A stretch of 60,406 nt of DNA from positions 1 through 60,406 of the forward strand of contig JAPOTD010000027.1 of NCBI GenBank assembly GCA_026709365.1. The letters run 5' to 3'. The stretch is from Gammaproteobacteria bacterium (lineage in GTDB: Bacteria; Pseudomonadota; Gammaproteobacteria; Pseudomonadales; Azotimanducaceae). The translations under genes and the position numbers were made by a program. Positions 47,530-56,909 of this stretch are shown here, piece by piece; the stretch's first letter is position 1; each line of letters opens with the position of its first letter. The notes under the pieces are model-generated. The model had not been told where the DNA came from. It searched no databases and saw nothing but the letters and a program-made list of their open reading frames with translations.

Positions 47530-49986
47530 TCAGCGAAGCTCCGCCGGGGCCAGCGCGTCGCCCGCTGACTCGATGAGGCCGCCCGGCGCGACCAAGTAGG
47601 GCAGCACCTCGATGTCCAGCCCGCTGGACACCTCCAGCCGCCAGTCGCCCACGCCCGGCCCCGCGCTGCCGGCAAGGCCCTTGGCCGCGTTGCCCAGCTC
47701 CAGGTCCCAGGCGTCCAGGCTCGCCGAACCGCCCGCGCCCAGCGTCAGCGTCAGCGGCGGGTAGGCGTTGCCCAAGGCGTCATGGGGCACGATGCGCACC
47801 GTGCCGCCGCGCGGCGAGTGGTTGACGATGCGCAGCAGGCCGTGGCGACCCGACCCGCCCACCGCGGACGGGAACCAGGCCACCTGCCGCGCCCCGGCCC
47901 CCGCCGGCGCCGCCGCGTCCAGGGCGCTCCGCGCGCCGTCGGCGCCGAGCTCATGGGCGCCCACCTCAAGGTCCAGCCCGCTGGACAGCTCAAGGCGCCA
48001 GTCCCCCGCGCCCGGCCCGGCAGCGCCGTCAAGGCCCTTGAACCGGTTGCCCCGCTCAAGGTCCTGCGAACTGAGCGAGACGGACGCGCCCGCCTCCATG
48101 TCGAGCGTCAGGCCCCCCCGGCGCCAGCCGCCGTCGTCGATGGCCGTGATGCGTACCTGGCCCGCCTGGGGGCTGAGGTTCGAGAGCGTCAACACCCCCG
48201 GGGCCGGGCTGGACGCGCCCGGCACCAGCGGCACGTGCGCCTGGGTGCCGGAGGCCCGCGCCTCAAGGCACCTGAGCGCCTCAACCACCGGATCCCAGCG
48301 GCTCCAGCCCCGGTCGGCGTAGGTCTGCGCTTCGGCGGCCGTCATCGGCTCCTGGCCGTTGTCCTCGCCGAAGGCGGCGAGCACCTGCAGCCAGCGGCCC
48401 ACGTGCGCTTGGCCCTCGTGGGTCTCCTGGGAGTAGCCGGACACGTCGGAGCGAAGGTCGTCCGAGACGCAGGGCGCGGGCTCCGGCTCAGGTTCGGGTT
48501 CCGGCTCAGGCTCCGGTTCCGGTGTTTGCAAGGCTTCGAGTTTGGTCAGCAGGTCGGCGACGGTATCCCAACGGATCCAGCCCCGGTCGGCATAGGTCTG
48601 CGCTTCGGCGGCGGTCATTGGCGTGTGGCCGTTGTCCTCACCGAGGGCTGCCAGCACCCGCAGCCAGCGGTCAACATGCGTCTGGCCATTTTCGGTCTCG
48701 GCCGCGTAGCCCCTGATGATATCAATGGTAAGGGGAGTGTCAGTTGATTGCTCCGGGGCGGGGTCGCTTGACTCCTCCTCCGAACGCTGTGGCTGGGGTG
48801 CGTCGTCATCGATCACCTTGACCTTGGCCATGGCTGCCGCGCCAACCGTGTAGCCGGAACCGGGCGTCACCGTGGCCTCAACGACCTCTTCGTACCTGTC
48901 GTACACGCCCGACTCGTCCCTGTCGTTGTCCACCGTGGGGACGGTGAAGGTCGCCGTGCCGCTGGTGTCGATGATCACCGTGCGCAGGCCCCGCGCGCTC
49001 GGTTCGGTGATGGTGTTCGACCGGCTGGCCTGCTCGGATACCGCCACCGAAACCGACACCGCCGCGGCGGGGGCGGGCGTGGCCGTCAGGGTGAAAGTCG
49101 CAGCGCCGCCCTCCACAACCGCATCGCCGCCCGAGACGGTGATCGAAGGCTTTTGCGGCGATGGCGAGGGTGGGTTTGCGGCATCCCTGGCGCACTCCTC
49201 AAGCGCCTCGAGCTCCCGACGCAGCGGGGGCCAGCCGCCCCAGCGGCCATACCGATCCCTCACCTCGCTGGTCCAGGCCTCGGCCGCGGTGTATGGCTCG
49301 AGCGTTTCGTGGGTTTCCGCACCGAAGGCGATCAGTATGCGAAGCCAGGCATCGCCGTAGTTCAGGAGGTTGCCCTCGTGGTAGCCGCGGACCCGCTGCA
49401 CGAGGTCCGCCGAGGTCGCGTCGCAGGTGGCTGGCGCATCGTTGTCCCTGACCAGCCCCCAAGTGTATGGTCCGTAGTACCTCGCGCCAAAGGGTTCCGC
49501 ACTGGCACCAAGGCGAAAAGGGCTTCCGCTGACCCACCTCGGCGTAAACTCGATCCAGGCGCCGTCCTCGTCCTCATTGTCATCAATGGTGGGAACGCTC
49601 ACGATAACCGAGCGCGTGTTGGCCGGAATGGTGGCCGTGATCAGTTGTCCGCGCCAGGAGTTGGAGTCAAGGACCCTTCCCCTCCCCCGCGTGTCATCCT
49701 GCAGCCGTATCGACACTTCAAGATCCTGCGGATGCAGTGCTCCCCGAATGCGAAGGGAGAACTCCATATTCTCGCCCTCGGTGACATAGGCCACGGGAGC
49801 GACCTCGATTACCGGGAGCGTTTGGGCGGCAGCCCGGGGCGCGAAATCCGCCAGCAGCGGCGCAAGGAGCAGCATCGCGGCGACGAAACCGCGGCGGAGA
49901 AGCCGCGGACCGCCGGGGCCGGCCGCGATGAAGGATGAAGAATGGTCAAACCGAGGGGAATCGCCGCTGTGAACACCGTTCATCAT
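47530..49986 (-). CDS. Large secreted modular protein with Calx-beta-like and repeated helical modules
   Basis: An 818-aa exported protein. Signal peptide about residues 27-55 (LLRRGFVAAMLLLAPLLADF ... AAAQ). Two Calx-beta-like domains follow (about 60-185 and 275-380). Three copies of a 60-70 aa module with GY....GQ.HV.RWLxVLAAxGED and TAAEAQTYADRGWxRWDPV occur at about 190-265, 430-500 and 525-590, then a Pro-Glu linker. Two C-terminal beta repeats of about 90 aa (GDWRLELSSGLDLEVGA and GDWRLEVSSGLDIEVLP) close it. Likely cell-surface or released; role unknown. The gene is flanked by 17-bp direct repeats. Confidence 0.75.
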   Translation of the reverse strand: MMNGVHSGDSPRFDHSSSFIAAGPGGPRLLRRGFVAAMLLLAPLLADFAPRAAAQTLPVIEVAPVAYVTEGENMEFSLRIRGALHPQDLEVSIRLQDDTRGRGRVLDSNSWRGQLITATIPANTRSVIVSVPTIDDNEDEDGAWIEFTPRWVSGSPFRLGASAEPFGARYYGPYTWGLVRDNDAPATCDATSADLVQRVRGYHEGNLLNYGDAWLRILIAFGAETHETLEPYTAAEAWTSEVRDRYGRWGGWPPLRRELEALEECARDAANPPSPSPQKPSITVSGGDAVVEGGAATFTLTATPAPAAAVSVSVAVSEQASRSNTITEPSARGLRTVIIDTSGTATFTVPTVDNDRDESGVYDRYEEVVEATVTPGSGYTVGAAAMAKVKVIDDDAPQPQRSEEESSDPAPEQSTDTPLTIDIIRGYAAETENGQTHVDRWLRVLAALGEDNGHTPMTAAEAQTYADRGWIRWDTVADLLTKLEALQTPEPEPEPEPEPEPEPAPCVSDDLRSDVSGYSQETHEGQAHVGRWLQVLAAFGEDNGQEPMTAAEAQTYADRGWSRWDPVVEALRCLEARASGTQAHVPLVPGASSPAPGVLTLSNLSPQAGQVRITAIDDGGWRRGGLTLDMEAGASVSLSSQDLERGNRFKGLDGAAGPGAGDWRLELSSGLDLEVGAHELGADGARSALDAAAPAGAGARQVAWFPSAVGGSGRHGLLRIVNHSPRGGTVRIVPHDALGNAYPPLTLTLGAGGSASLDAWDLELGNAAKGLAGSAGPGVGDWRLEVSSGLDIEVLPYLVAPGGLIESAGDALAPAELR

Positions 49987-50071
49987 TGCTCCTTGATTTC
50001 ATCTATGCGCGCTCGGCGCGTTGGCATCAGCGGCATCCTATTCGAAACTCGCCGAAGGGCACAATGCGGAT

Positions 50072-50280
50072 TCATGCCGATAAACATGCTTCAGCCGACC
50101 CTGAGTGGGTGTGCAAACCCGCTGCGTTGTCCCTGCGGATTTCCAATCGAGGGCGGGACGCCCTCGCTCCGGGAATCCGCTTGGTTCGGGCAACGACCCA
50201 CGGAGCAAGCGCGTCCCGCCCTCGAAATGAACCGGGGACGCCGCCAAACTTTGTCGGCTGAAGCTCGCTTATAGGCATGT
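50072..50280 (-). mobile_element. Family B MITE-like element, copy B4
   Basis: A 209-bp element in reverse orientation relative to B1 and B2. The left end TCATGCCGATAAACATGCTT and right end GGCTGAAGCTCGCTTATAGG then CATGT are the inverted ends. The interior has the same GGGTGTGCAAACCCGCTGCG segment as B1. The flanks show no 6-bp duplication, so it may have moved or decayed at its ends. Confidence 0.75.
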
Positions 50281-50286
50281 ACAGAC

Positions 50287-50303
50287 CAAGAGGAACTCTC
50301 CGG
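50287..50303. repeat. 17-bp direct repeat, right copy
   Basis: CAAGAGGAACTCTCCGG, identical to 47418-47434, six bases after the right end of B4. Confidence 0.7.
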
Positions 50304-50377
50304 AATGCAAAAAAAGGAACCTGGCCCACGCAACGGACGCGCCTGCGACTTCAGGCTATCCGCTACGGCAGGATGGA

Positions 50378-50405
50378 CTCCAACCCCAACAAGTTGGGGT
50401 TGGAG
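50378..50405 (+). terminator. 13-bp-arm hairpin
   Basis: CTCCAACCCCAAC-AA-GTTGGGGTTGGAG, a perfect stem with a 2-nt centre. No T-run follows. It could be a terminator-like or protein-binding palindrome; its place is downstream of element B4 and upstream of an SDR gene. Confidence 0.4.
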
Positions 50406-50610
50406 GGTCAGTCGGAAAGCCCATCCAGTGGCCCGTCCAGTGGCTTGTGCGCCCTCCAGCACTTTCGGCATAATTTCCTTTTCGAGGATAGCGTCCGGCA
50501 TCCAATTCAGCGGGGAGATGAAGCGCGGATCGCCCCCACGCCCGGCCCAAGCCACCAATCGGCCTGGTGCAGGCGCGGTCCCCGCGCAATAAGCAACCCA
50601 GGGAGGCAAC

Positions 50611-51447
50611 ATGGGATCCAGACTCGAAGGCAAGGTGGCGGCCATCACCGGCGCCGCCAGCGGTTTTGGCGCGGCCACGGCACGCTTGTTCGTGGCCCAG
50701 GGCTGCAGGGTGGCCTTGGGCGACATTCAGGAGGAGGCCGGGCGAACGGTCGCTGACGAACTCGGCGATGCTGCGGTGTTCACCCGCTGCGACGTCACCG
50801 CCGAGGCCGACGTGGCCAACTTGGTGGACGCGGCGGTCAACGCCTTCGGCCAGCTCGACGTCATGTTCAACAACGCCGGCATCGTCGGCGCGGTCGGCCC
50901 CATCGAAAGCACCCCCGCCCAGGAGTGGAAAGCCACCTTGGACATCCTGCTGAACGGCGTCTTCTACGGGGTCAAGCATGCGGCTCGGGTAATGAAGCCC
51001 CAAGGGTCGGGCGCCATCGTCAGCATGTCGAGCACCGCCGGCATTCTCGGCGGCTTGGGGCCGCACACCTACACGGCGGCCAAGCATGCGGTGGTCGGCC
51101 TCACCAAGAGCGCCGGGGCGGAGCTGTGCCGCTTCGGGATCCGCGTCAACTGCATCTCGCCCGCCGGCATGGCCACGCCCATGGTCGCCAACGTCACCAC
51201 CGGCGACCCCGCCGCCATTGAGGAGACCAAGCGCAGCCTTGCCGCCGCTTCACCCTTGAAGGGACGGCCTGGGCTGGCCGAGGACGTGGCCAACGCGGCT
51301 CTCTGGCTGGCCAGCGACGAATCCGGCTACACCAATGGCCACACGCTCACCACCGATGCCGGCATGACCACCGGCTCATCGCCCAACCCACCAGCCTTCG
51401 ACCAGTACCAGCCGATGATCCGCGAAGCCGGCAAGAGCGGGCTGTAG
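50611..51447 (+). CDS. SDR family oxidoreductase
   Basis: A 278-aa short-chain dehydrogenase: TGAASGFGAATARLFVAQG (residues 14-32), NNAGIVG, MSSTAGILGGLGPHTYTAAKH (Ser, Tyr, Lys) and HTLTTDAGMTTGS. Aspartate in LGDIQEE suggests NAD preference. Supported start with a GGGAGG about 8 bases upstream. Followed 4 bp later by the SnoaL-fold gene, which may process the same substrate. Confidence 0.85.
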   Translation: MGSRLEGKVAAITGAASGFGAATARLFVAQGCRVALGDIQEEAGRTVADELGDAAVFTRCDVTAEADVANLVDAAVNAFGQLDVMFNNAGIVGAVGPIESTPAQEWKATLDILLNGVFYGVKHAARVMKPQGSGAIVSMSSTAGILGGLGPHTYTAAKHAVVGLTKSAGAELCRFGIRVNCISPAGMATPMVANVTTGDPAAIEETKRSLAAASPLKGRPGLAEDVANAALWLASDESGYTNGHTLTTDAGMTTGSSPNPPAFDQYQPMIREAGKSGL

Positions 51448-51451
51448 GGGC

Positions 51452-51961
51452 ATGGCCAGCGCAACGGACATGGCCATCGCCCGCCAGGAGATCGAGTACC
51501 TGCGCCGCCGCTACGCTCGGGCCACGGACTTGATCGGCGAGGGAAGCTCGAACTCGCTGGCCCAAGGCCGGCGCATCTACCACGAGATATTCACTGCCGA
51601 TGCCCGGATACGCACATCGCTGGACGGCGAGGTGCAACTCCAGGCCGAGGGGCCGGACAGCTGGGTGGACGTGGCCCACGAGGCGCTCAAGGAGTACGTC
51701 GCCACCCAGCATCTGGTCGGCAGCCAGCTCGTTGAGCTGGTTCGCCTAGAAACGGACGCCAACGGCCAAGTGAGGGCTGGCGAAGCGACCATGACCAGCT
51801 ACCTCCAGGCTTGGCACGCCCGTGCCGACAGCGTGTGGGTCTTCATCGGCAGCTACGTGGACCAAGTGCGCCACTTCGACGGCAGGGGTTGGCAAATCCA
51901 CGACATGGAACTCATCCAACTCTCCAGCGAGGACCGGCCCCTCGGGAGCCTGTCCCGCTAA
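51452..51961 (+). CDS. SnoaL-like / NTF2-fold protein
   Basis: A 169-aa protein with an N-terminal helix (ARQEIEYLRRRYARATD), HEIFTADARIRTS, HLVGSQLVEL and a C-terminal strand RGWQIHDMELIQLS. It is probably coupled to the preceding SDR. The last bases overlap the ccmI stop on the other strand: both stops share a CTAA. The function is inferred only at fold level. Confidence 0.75.
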   Translation: MASATDMAIARQEIEYLRRRYARATDLIGEGSSNSLAQGRRIYHEIFTADARIRTSLDGEVQLQAEGPDSWVDVAHEALKEYVATQHLVGSQLVELVRLETDANGQVRAGEATMTSYLQAWHARADSVWVFIGSYVDQVRHFDGRGWQIHDMELIQLSSEDRPLGSLSR

Positions 51962-53235
51962 AGCGGCGGCTGAAGCTCGGCCCGCAAGGCAATGGGCGCT
52001 GTAGCGTCGGCGACAGACAAGGGTTCGGATCGCCACTGCCAATCGCCGGGGTGGGCGGCGGCGGTGCCCGCGCGACTGACCCGCACCACCACCTCAATCC
52101 TTTCCGCCATCGACAGCGGCAGGGCCGGGTTCATGCTCACCGCATCGTCCAAGCGAAAGGTGTCCGGCAACTGCGCAGCCGGGCGTCGCAGCACGGCATA
52201 GGGCATGCCGCCTCCGGGCGGGCGGGCAATGACGAACAGCGTCGCGTTTTCGGGCGGCGGCGACATCGCGGTGACCGCCACGTCAATGGCCGGAAGCAGG
52301 TCGCCCAAGCGGGCGCGGGCCTGTTCAAGACCGGTCAGCAGCACTCTGCGGGAAAGCGGTTCCAATGGGTTTGACAGCGCTCGGTTGAACAGCGTCACCG
52401 CCTCCCGGTAGTCCCCGCGGCGGAAGGCTTCAAGACCGAGCAGTTCCAGCACCATCGGCTGGTTCGGGGTTCGCGCCAGAATGCGCTCGGCGATCACGGC
52501 AGCGCCCTCGTCAAGTCGTCCGCCCGCCGCCAAGTAGCGGGCTTGCAGCCAGTACAGATCAATGCCGGGATCCTCGCCGGTCAGCGCATGGGCGTGCTCA
52601 AAAGCCGCAGCGGCGGCAGCATGGTCGCCATCGGTCAGGTAGATCTGGCCCAGCAGGAACCAACTGCCCGCATCGTTGGGACGCTGCCGCACCCGCTCGC
52701 CGAGCCGGGCGCGCCAGCGGTCGAGTTCGATTCGGTCTTCAGCGGGATCAAGGCGCATCACTTGCGATGCGCCCGCCAGCATGGGCGCATCAGGTTCGCC
52801 GATGCCGAAGTAGAGGGCGATGGCGGCCAGCGGAGCGCAAAGCGCTGCAAGCAGCGGCGCCCAGTTCTCAACGAGGCGCTGGCCCAGACTGGCGGGGGGT
52901 TGGCCTGAAGGGGCGGAAGCTGAGTCCTGCGGCTGCCCAGCCTCGCGATCAGGATTGCCGGACGCCCCGGCCCAGGGCGCCGCAGCATCGGACGCGGACG
53001 CCTCCACATCAACGTCGGTCAGCAGCGCCCGGCCCAGTTCCGCCTCCATGGCCTGCCGTTCGCCGGCCTCCAAAACGCCGGAGCGGGCCTCGTCATCCAG
53101 TTCATCGAGCCGCTGGCGATACAGCGCCCGCAGCGTCGAGGCGCGCTCCGTGCCGCGGCGGCCAGCGAGAAAAAACGGCGCGGCAGCAAACATGGCGGCT
53201 GCCAAGCCCAGCAGCGCGGCCCACAGCCAGAACAT
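51958..53235 (-). CDS. ccmI: Cytochrome c biogenesis protein CcmI (TPR)
   Basis: A 425-aa protein: N-terminal [18 protein letters not shown] transmembrane helix, a second at about 120-135 (PLLAALCAPLAAIALYFGIG), then TPR region with NDAGSWFLLGQIYLTDGDHA and EPLSRRVLLTGLEQARARLGD. C-terminal apocytochrome-binding-like beta region follows. It presents apocytochrome c to CcmFH. The ATG is overlapped by the ccmH stop (TGATG). It shares its stop with the convergent SnoaL gene. Confidence 0.85.
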   Translation of the reverse strand: MFWLWAALLGLAAAMFAAAPFFLAGRRGTERASTLRALYRQRLDELDDEARSGVLEAGERQAMEAELGRALLTDVDVEASASDAAAPWAGASGNPDREAGQPQDSASAPSGQPPASLGQRLVENWAPLLAALCAPLAAIALYFGIGEPDAPMLAGASQVMRLDPAEDRIELDRWRARLGERVRQRPNDAGSWFLLGQIYLTDGDHAAAAAAFEHAHALTGEDPGIDLYWLQARYLAAGGRLDEGAAVIAERILARTPNQPMVLELLGLEAFRRGDYREAVTLFNRALSNPLEPLSRRVLLTGLEQARARLGDLLPAIDVAVTAMSPPPENATLFVIARPPGGGMPYAVLRRPAAQLPDTFRLDDAVSMNPALPLSMAERIEVVVRVSRAGTAAAHPGDWQWRSEPLSVADATAPIALRAELQPPL

Positions 53236-53753
53236 CAGGCTTCGTCCAGAATCTTCGCCAAGCGCGCTTGGTCCGCATTGCTCAACTGGGCGCTGCGCTG
53301 GTGCCGCAGGCGCCAGGCGATCAGCCCAAGCCCGGCCAGGACAAACAGGAGCGGCCCACCCCAGAGCAGCAGCGTGGCGGCCTTCAACGGGGGGTCGTAG
53401 AGCACGAAATCGCCGTAGCGGGCCTGCAGGTAGTCCCTCACCTGCGCATCGGAAAACCCTTCGCGCACCACCAGCCGATGCACCGCCGCCCGCAGATCCT
53501 GGGCGATGGGCGCATCGCTGCCCGCTAGATTGGTGTTCAGGCACTTGGGACAGCGAAATTCGGCAATCAAGGCGCGAAATCGAGCCTCCGTCCGGACATC
53601 GGGAAACTCATGCACATCCACCGGACTGGCCCCCCAGGCAGGCCAGCAGCAGAGCAGCAGCACCAGTGCCGCAGGAGCGGCCAGGGCAGGTGCCGCAGGA
53701 GCGGCCAGGGCAGGCGCCGCGGGAGCGGCCAAAGCCTGCGCCCTAACCCGCAT
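53235..53753 (-). CDS. ccmH: Cytochrome c maturation thiol-reductase subunit CcmH
   Basis: A 172-aa protein with the reactive [11 protein letters not shown] motif (CxxC) and [25 protein letters not shown] typical of CcmH/NrfF, plus a C-terminal transmembrane segment. Its signal peptide contains an Ala/Pro-rich expansion encoded by a 24-bp DNA unit repeated nearly three times (53668-53731). Starts at 53753 or 53771 are possible; it overlaps the ccmG 3' end by a few bases. Confidence 0.85.
   Translation of the reverse strand: MRVRAQALAAPAAPALAAPAAPALAAPAALVLLLCCWPAWGASPVDVHEFPDVRTEARFRALIAEFRCPKCLNTNLAGSDAPIAQDLRAAVHRLVVREGFSDAQVRDYLQARYGDFVLYDPPLKAATLLLWGGPLLFVLAGLGLIAWRLRHQRSAQLSNADQARLAKILDEA
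53668..53731 (-). repeat. 24-bp tandem repeat in the ccmH signal peptide
   Basis: Units of GCCGCAGGAGCGGCCAGGGC then AGGT, 24 bp each, two and two-thirds copies. Because 24 is divisible by 3 the change lengthens the signal peptide by eight residues per unit without frameshift. Possible slippage polymorphism. Confidence 0.7.
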
Positions 53754-54330
53754 CGCCGCGCGCCTGCGCACCCGTCACCGGCATGCCCATGCCCGCCAGA
53801 CGGGGGGCAATCTCCTGCTGCCAAATCCGGCGGTCAATGGCACCCACCTGCTTGAACACCACATCCCCTTGCGCGTTGAGCAGAAAGGTCTCCGGCGCGC
53901 CGTACACGCCCAGTTCAACCCCCAGGGCGCCATCGGCATCGACTAGGTTGAAGTCATAAGGGTCGCCGTAGTCAATCAGCCAACGCCGGGCCTTGGCCGG
54001 ATCGTCCTTGTAGTTGACGCCGATGATGCGCATCGGTGCGCTGGTAGCGGCCATGGCGGCACGAATGCGCAGCAGTTCGTCATGCTCCGCCTTGCAGGTC
54101 GGGCACCAAGTGGCCCAGACGTTGACCAGCGCCGGACTGCCCAGAAGGTCGGCGCGGCGCACCAAGTCGCCGCCCTCGCCGTCAAGCCGCTCAGCGGCGA
54201 AATCCGGGAAAGGCTTGCCGATCAGTGCCGAGGGCAGCCGATGGGGATCCTCAAGCTGGAAGCCGAAGTAGCCGATCGCCAGAATCAAGGCGAACACGGC
54301 CAAGGGCGCAAACAGGCCGGCTCGATTCAT
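53743..54330 (-). CDS. ccmG: Thiol:disulfide oxidoreductase CcmG/DsbE
   Basis: A 195-aa membrane-anchored thioredoxin-like protein, N-terminal helix about residues 5-22, then [18 protein letters not shown] with CPTC active site (about residues 82-85) and cis-Pro in YGAPETFLL. Reduces the apocytochrome disulfide for CcmH. The ATG overlaps the ccmF stop (ATGA). Confidence 0.9.
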   Translation of the reverse strand: MNRAGLFAPLAVFALILAIGYFGFQLEDPHRLPSALIGKPFPDFAAERLDGEGGDLVRRADLLGSPALVNVWATWCPTCKAEHDELLRIRAAMAATSAPMRIIGVNYKDDPAKARRWLIDYGDPYDFNLVDADGALGVELGVYGAPETFLLNAQGDVVFKQVGAIDRRIWQQEIAPRLAGMGMPVTGAQARGDAG

Positions 54331-56285
54331 GCGGGCAAGCCAACGGCGGCCTTGGGGCTTGCGATGCGGCGCCGCAGACGCCGGTAGCGCCGGTCGGCAA
54401 CCGCCACAACGCCGCCCAAGGCCATGAGAATGGCCCCTAGCCAGATCCAGCGCACGAACGGCTTGACATACACTCGAACGGCCCAATCGCCGTTGGCGAG
54501 CGGCTCGCCCAGGGAAACGTAGATATCCTTGAGGAAGCCCGCATCGATGGCCGCTTCGGTCATCACCGAGCCGCTGGCGAGGTAGCGGCGCTTCTCGGGC
54601 GCCAGATTGATGCGGCGCTCCCCGTCCTCGATTGCAAAGAGGCCGCGCTGGGCTCGGTAGTTGGGGCCAGCGGCATCCACCACGCCGTCGAAGCGGAAGG
54701 TCACGTCGCCGTGGGTCGCCGACTCGCCAACCGACATGCGGATGTCCTTCTCCACCGAAAGCTCGTGGGTCAGCGCAATCCCCAGCAAGCTCACCGCAAA
54801 GCCGAGGTGCGCCAAGGCCATGCCCCAGTAGGACAAGGGCACCGAAGCGGTCTTGAGCTGCACGCGCCGGGCGGCGTCAACGGCGTGGGTGCAGACGATC
54901 CATAGGCCCAAGGCGACCGCAGCCGCCGCGCCCCAAAGCTGAAAGCCCTCCAGCAGCAGGGCCGCCAAGGCGGCCAAGCCAAGGCTCGCGCCGAAACACC
55001 AGGCCAGGCGGCGGCGCAGCCGCGCAAAGCCCGAACGCTTCCAACTGAGGAAAGGGCCAACGCCCAAGGCCACTGCCGCGGCAAGCATCAGCGGCACGAA
55101 GAAGCGGTTGAACCAGGGCGGCCCGATGCTGATCTTGTCGCCGCCAGTCAGCGCCTCGTAGGCCAATGGATAGAGGGTGCCCAGCAAAACCACGGCCATC
55201 GCCACGATCAGCAGCAGATTGTTCACCAGCAACGAGGCCTCGCGGCTGAACGGGCCGTAGCGGACCTCGGCGGCTGCGGCGCTCGCCCGCAGCGCGAACA
55301 GCGTCAGACTACCGCCCACCACGACGGCGAGGAAGCCGAGAATGTAGAGCCCGCGGGTCGGGTCCACGGCAAAGGCGTGTACCGACGTCAGCACCCCGGA
55401 ACGCACGATGAAGGCGCCCAGGAGGCTTAAGCTGAAGGCCATGAGCGCCAGCAGCAGCGTCCAAGTCTTGAACGCGCCGCGCTTCTCGGCAACCGCCAGG
55501 GAATGCAGCAGGGCGGTGCCGGCCAACCAGGGCATGAAGGAGGCGTTTTCAACCGGATCCCAAAACCACCAGCCGCCCCAGCCCAGTTCGTAGTAGGCCC
55601 ACCAGCTGCCCAAGGCAATGCCCAAGGTGAGGAACGCCCAAGCCACGTTGGTCCAAGGCCGCGACCAGCGCGCCCAAGCGCTGTCCAGCCGCCCGGACAG
55701 CAATCCCGCCACGGCGAAGGCGAACGCCACCGAGAAGCCGACGTAGCCGGTGTAGAGCATGGGCGGATGCACGATCAAGCCGAAGTCCTGCAGCAGGGGG
55801 TTCAAGTCGGCACCGTCGCTCGGCGGCAACGGCAGCAGCCGCTCGAAGGGGTTGCTGGTCAGCAGCAGAAAGCTCAGGAAGCCCAAGTTGAGAAGCCCCA
55901 TCACCCCCAGCACCCGGGCGAGGATGTCCCGGGGCAGTGCCGCGCCCCGCCAGGCAACGGCGCCCATCCACAGGGTCATGATGAGGGTCCACAGCAGCAG
56001 CGAGCCTTCATGGGCGCCCCACACGGCGCTGACCTTGTACTGCCAAGGCAGCAGGCTGTTGGAGTTGTGCGCCACGTAGGCCACCGAGAAGTCATCGGTG
56101 ACGAAGGCGTTGACCAGCACTAGGAGGCCGAGCGCCACGAACGCCAGCTGCCCGTAGGTCGCCGAGACCGCGGCCTGCATCCAGCGGCCTTGGCCGACAT
56201 GGGCGCCGCCCAAGCCAAAAACCGCCCCCGCAAAGCTCAAGGCGAGCGCCAGGATGACCGAGAGATGGCCCAGCTCAGCAATCAT
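54327..56285 (-). CDS. ccmF: Heme lyase CcmF
   Basis: A 652-aa polytopic protein with about 14-15 hydrophobic segments and the WWD heme-handling motif [19 protein letters not shown] (about residues 225-243), plus conserved His in loop regions (for example [16 protein letters not shown]). It attaches heme to apocytochrome with CcmH. Coupled to ccmE and ccmG through ATGA overlaps. Confidence 0.92.
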   Translation of the reverse strand: MIAELGHLSVILALALSFAGAVFGLGGAHVGQGRWMQAAVSATYGQLAFVALGLLVLVNAFVTDDFSVAYVAHNSNSLLPWQYKVSAVWGAHEGSLLLWTLIMTLWMGAVAWRGAALPRDILARVLGVMGLLNLGFLSFLLLTSNPFERLLPLPPSDGADLNPLLQDFGLIVHPPMLYTGYVGFSVAFAFAVAGLLSGRLDSAWARWSRPWTNVAWAFLTLGIALGSWWAYYELGWGGWWFWDPVENASFMPWLAGTALLHSLAVAEKRGAFKTWTLLLALMAFSLSLLGAFIVRSGVLTSVHAFAVDPTRGLYILGFLAVVVGGSLTLFALRASAAAAEVRYGPFSREASLLVNNLLLIVAMAVVLLGTLYPLAYEALTGGDKISIGPPWFNRFFVPLMLAAAVALGVGPFLSWKRSGFARLRRRLAWCFGASLGLAALAALLLEGFQLWGAAAAVALGLWIVCTHAVDAARRVQLKTASVPLSYWGMALAHLGFAVSLLGIALTHELSVEKDIRMSVGESATHGDVTFRFDGVVDAAGPNYRAQRGLFAIEDGERRINLAPEKRRYLASGSVMTEAAIDAGFLKDIYVSLGEPLANGDWAVRVYVKPFVRWIWLGAILMALGGVVAVADRRYRRLRRRIASPKAAVGLPA

Positions 56286-56728
56286 CCGCCCTTCCCTTGG
56301 CCAGCGGCACCTTGGGCCAAGGGCATCAGTTCCGGCGGCATGTAGGTCTCATCGTGCTTGGCCAGCACCTCCTCGGCTTGAAAGACGCCATCAACGCCGA
56401 GTTGGCCGCGCACCAGTATGCCCTGGCCCTCGCGGAACAGGTCGGGCAGGATGCCGCTGTACGCCACGCGGAAGTCCGAGCCTTGGCGGTCGGTCAGCAC
56501 GAAGGCCACGTCGAGCGAGTCGGCCGCCCGCCGCACGCTGCCCTCCAGCACCATGCCCCCGGCGCGGATGCCGACGCCGACCGGCGCTGCGCCGCCAGCG
56601 ACCCGATCCGGGGGGTAGAACAGGTTCAGGTTCTCATTGGCCGCCCGCAGCATCAGCGCCACCGCCGCCGCAGCGCCGGTGAGCACGAAGGCCACCGTCA
56701 TCAGCCGACTACGGCGCTTCGGATGCAT
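56282..56728 (-). CDS. ccmE: Heme chaperone CcmE
   Basis: A 148-aa periplasmic heme chaperone with an N-terminal membrane anchor (about 9-27) and the covalent heme His125 in [12 protein letters not shown]. Heme binds transiently before transfer to CcmF. It overlaps the ccmD end by about 20 bp and the ccmF start by ATGA. An alternative start one codon earlier exists. Confidence 0.9.
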   Translation of the reverse strand: MHPKRRSRLMTVAFVLTGAAAAVALMLRAANENLNLFYPPDRVAGGAAPVGVGIRAGGMVLEGSVRRAADSLDVAFVLTDRQGSDFRVAYSGILPDLFREGQGILVRGQLGVDGVFQAEEVLAKHDETYMPPELMPLAQGAAGQGKGG

Positions 56729-56909
56729 CAAGGCCTCCCGGCGTCCGATTCCCCAATTGGGCCTGCAAGTGGCGGCGGGTTCTGCGCCGTTCCCGATCCA
56801 AGCCGGTCAGGTTGGCGATCAGCAGCGCCACGGCCACCGAATAGGCCATCCAGACGTAGAGCCCGTGCCCGCCCATGGCGATGAACGCCTGCCAATCCTC
56901 GAACATCAT
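56709..56909 (-). CDS. ccmD: CcmD heme-exporter small membrane protein
   Basis: A 66-aa small membrane protein: [21 protein letters not shown] forms one transmembrane helix, followed by a basic tail ([11 protein letters not shown]). CcmD releases holo-CcmE. Starts ATG-ATG at 56909 and 56906; the former has a better-spaced GGAGG. Overlaps the ccmC stop. Confidence 0.8.
   Translation of the reverse strand: MMFEDWQAFIAMGGHGLYVWMAYSVAVALLIANLTGLDRERRRTRRHLQAQLGNRTPGGLDASEAP

Larger units (their letters stand above)
49987..50610. other. 624-bp region with element B4, a direct repeat and a hairpin
   Basis: No complete gene. Holds B4, the right 17-bp repeat, a partial family A tail near 50320, a 13-bp-arm hairpin, and on the minus strand a coding-like segment (50431-50560, DPRFISPLNWMPDAILEKEI) that may be a gene relic. 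Confidence 0.5.

Noticed and set aside
47530-49986. RTX-type secreted toxin
   Set aside because: No GGXGXDXUX nonapeptide repeats are present; the repeats are of different types.
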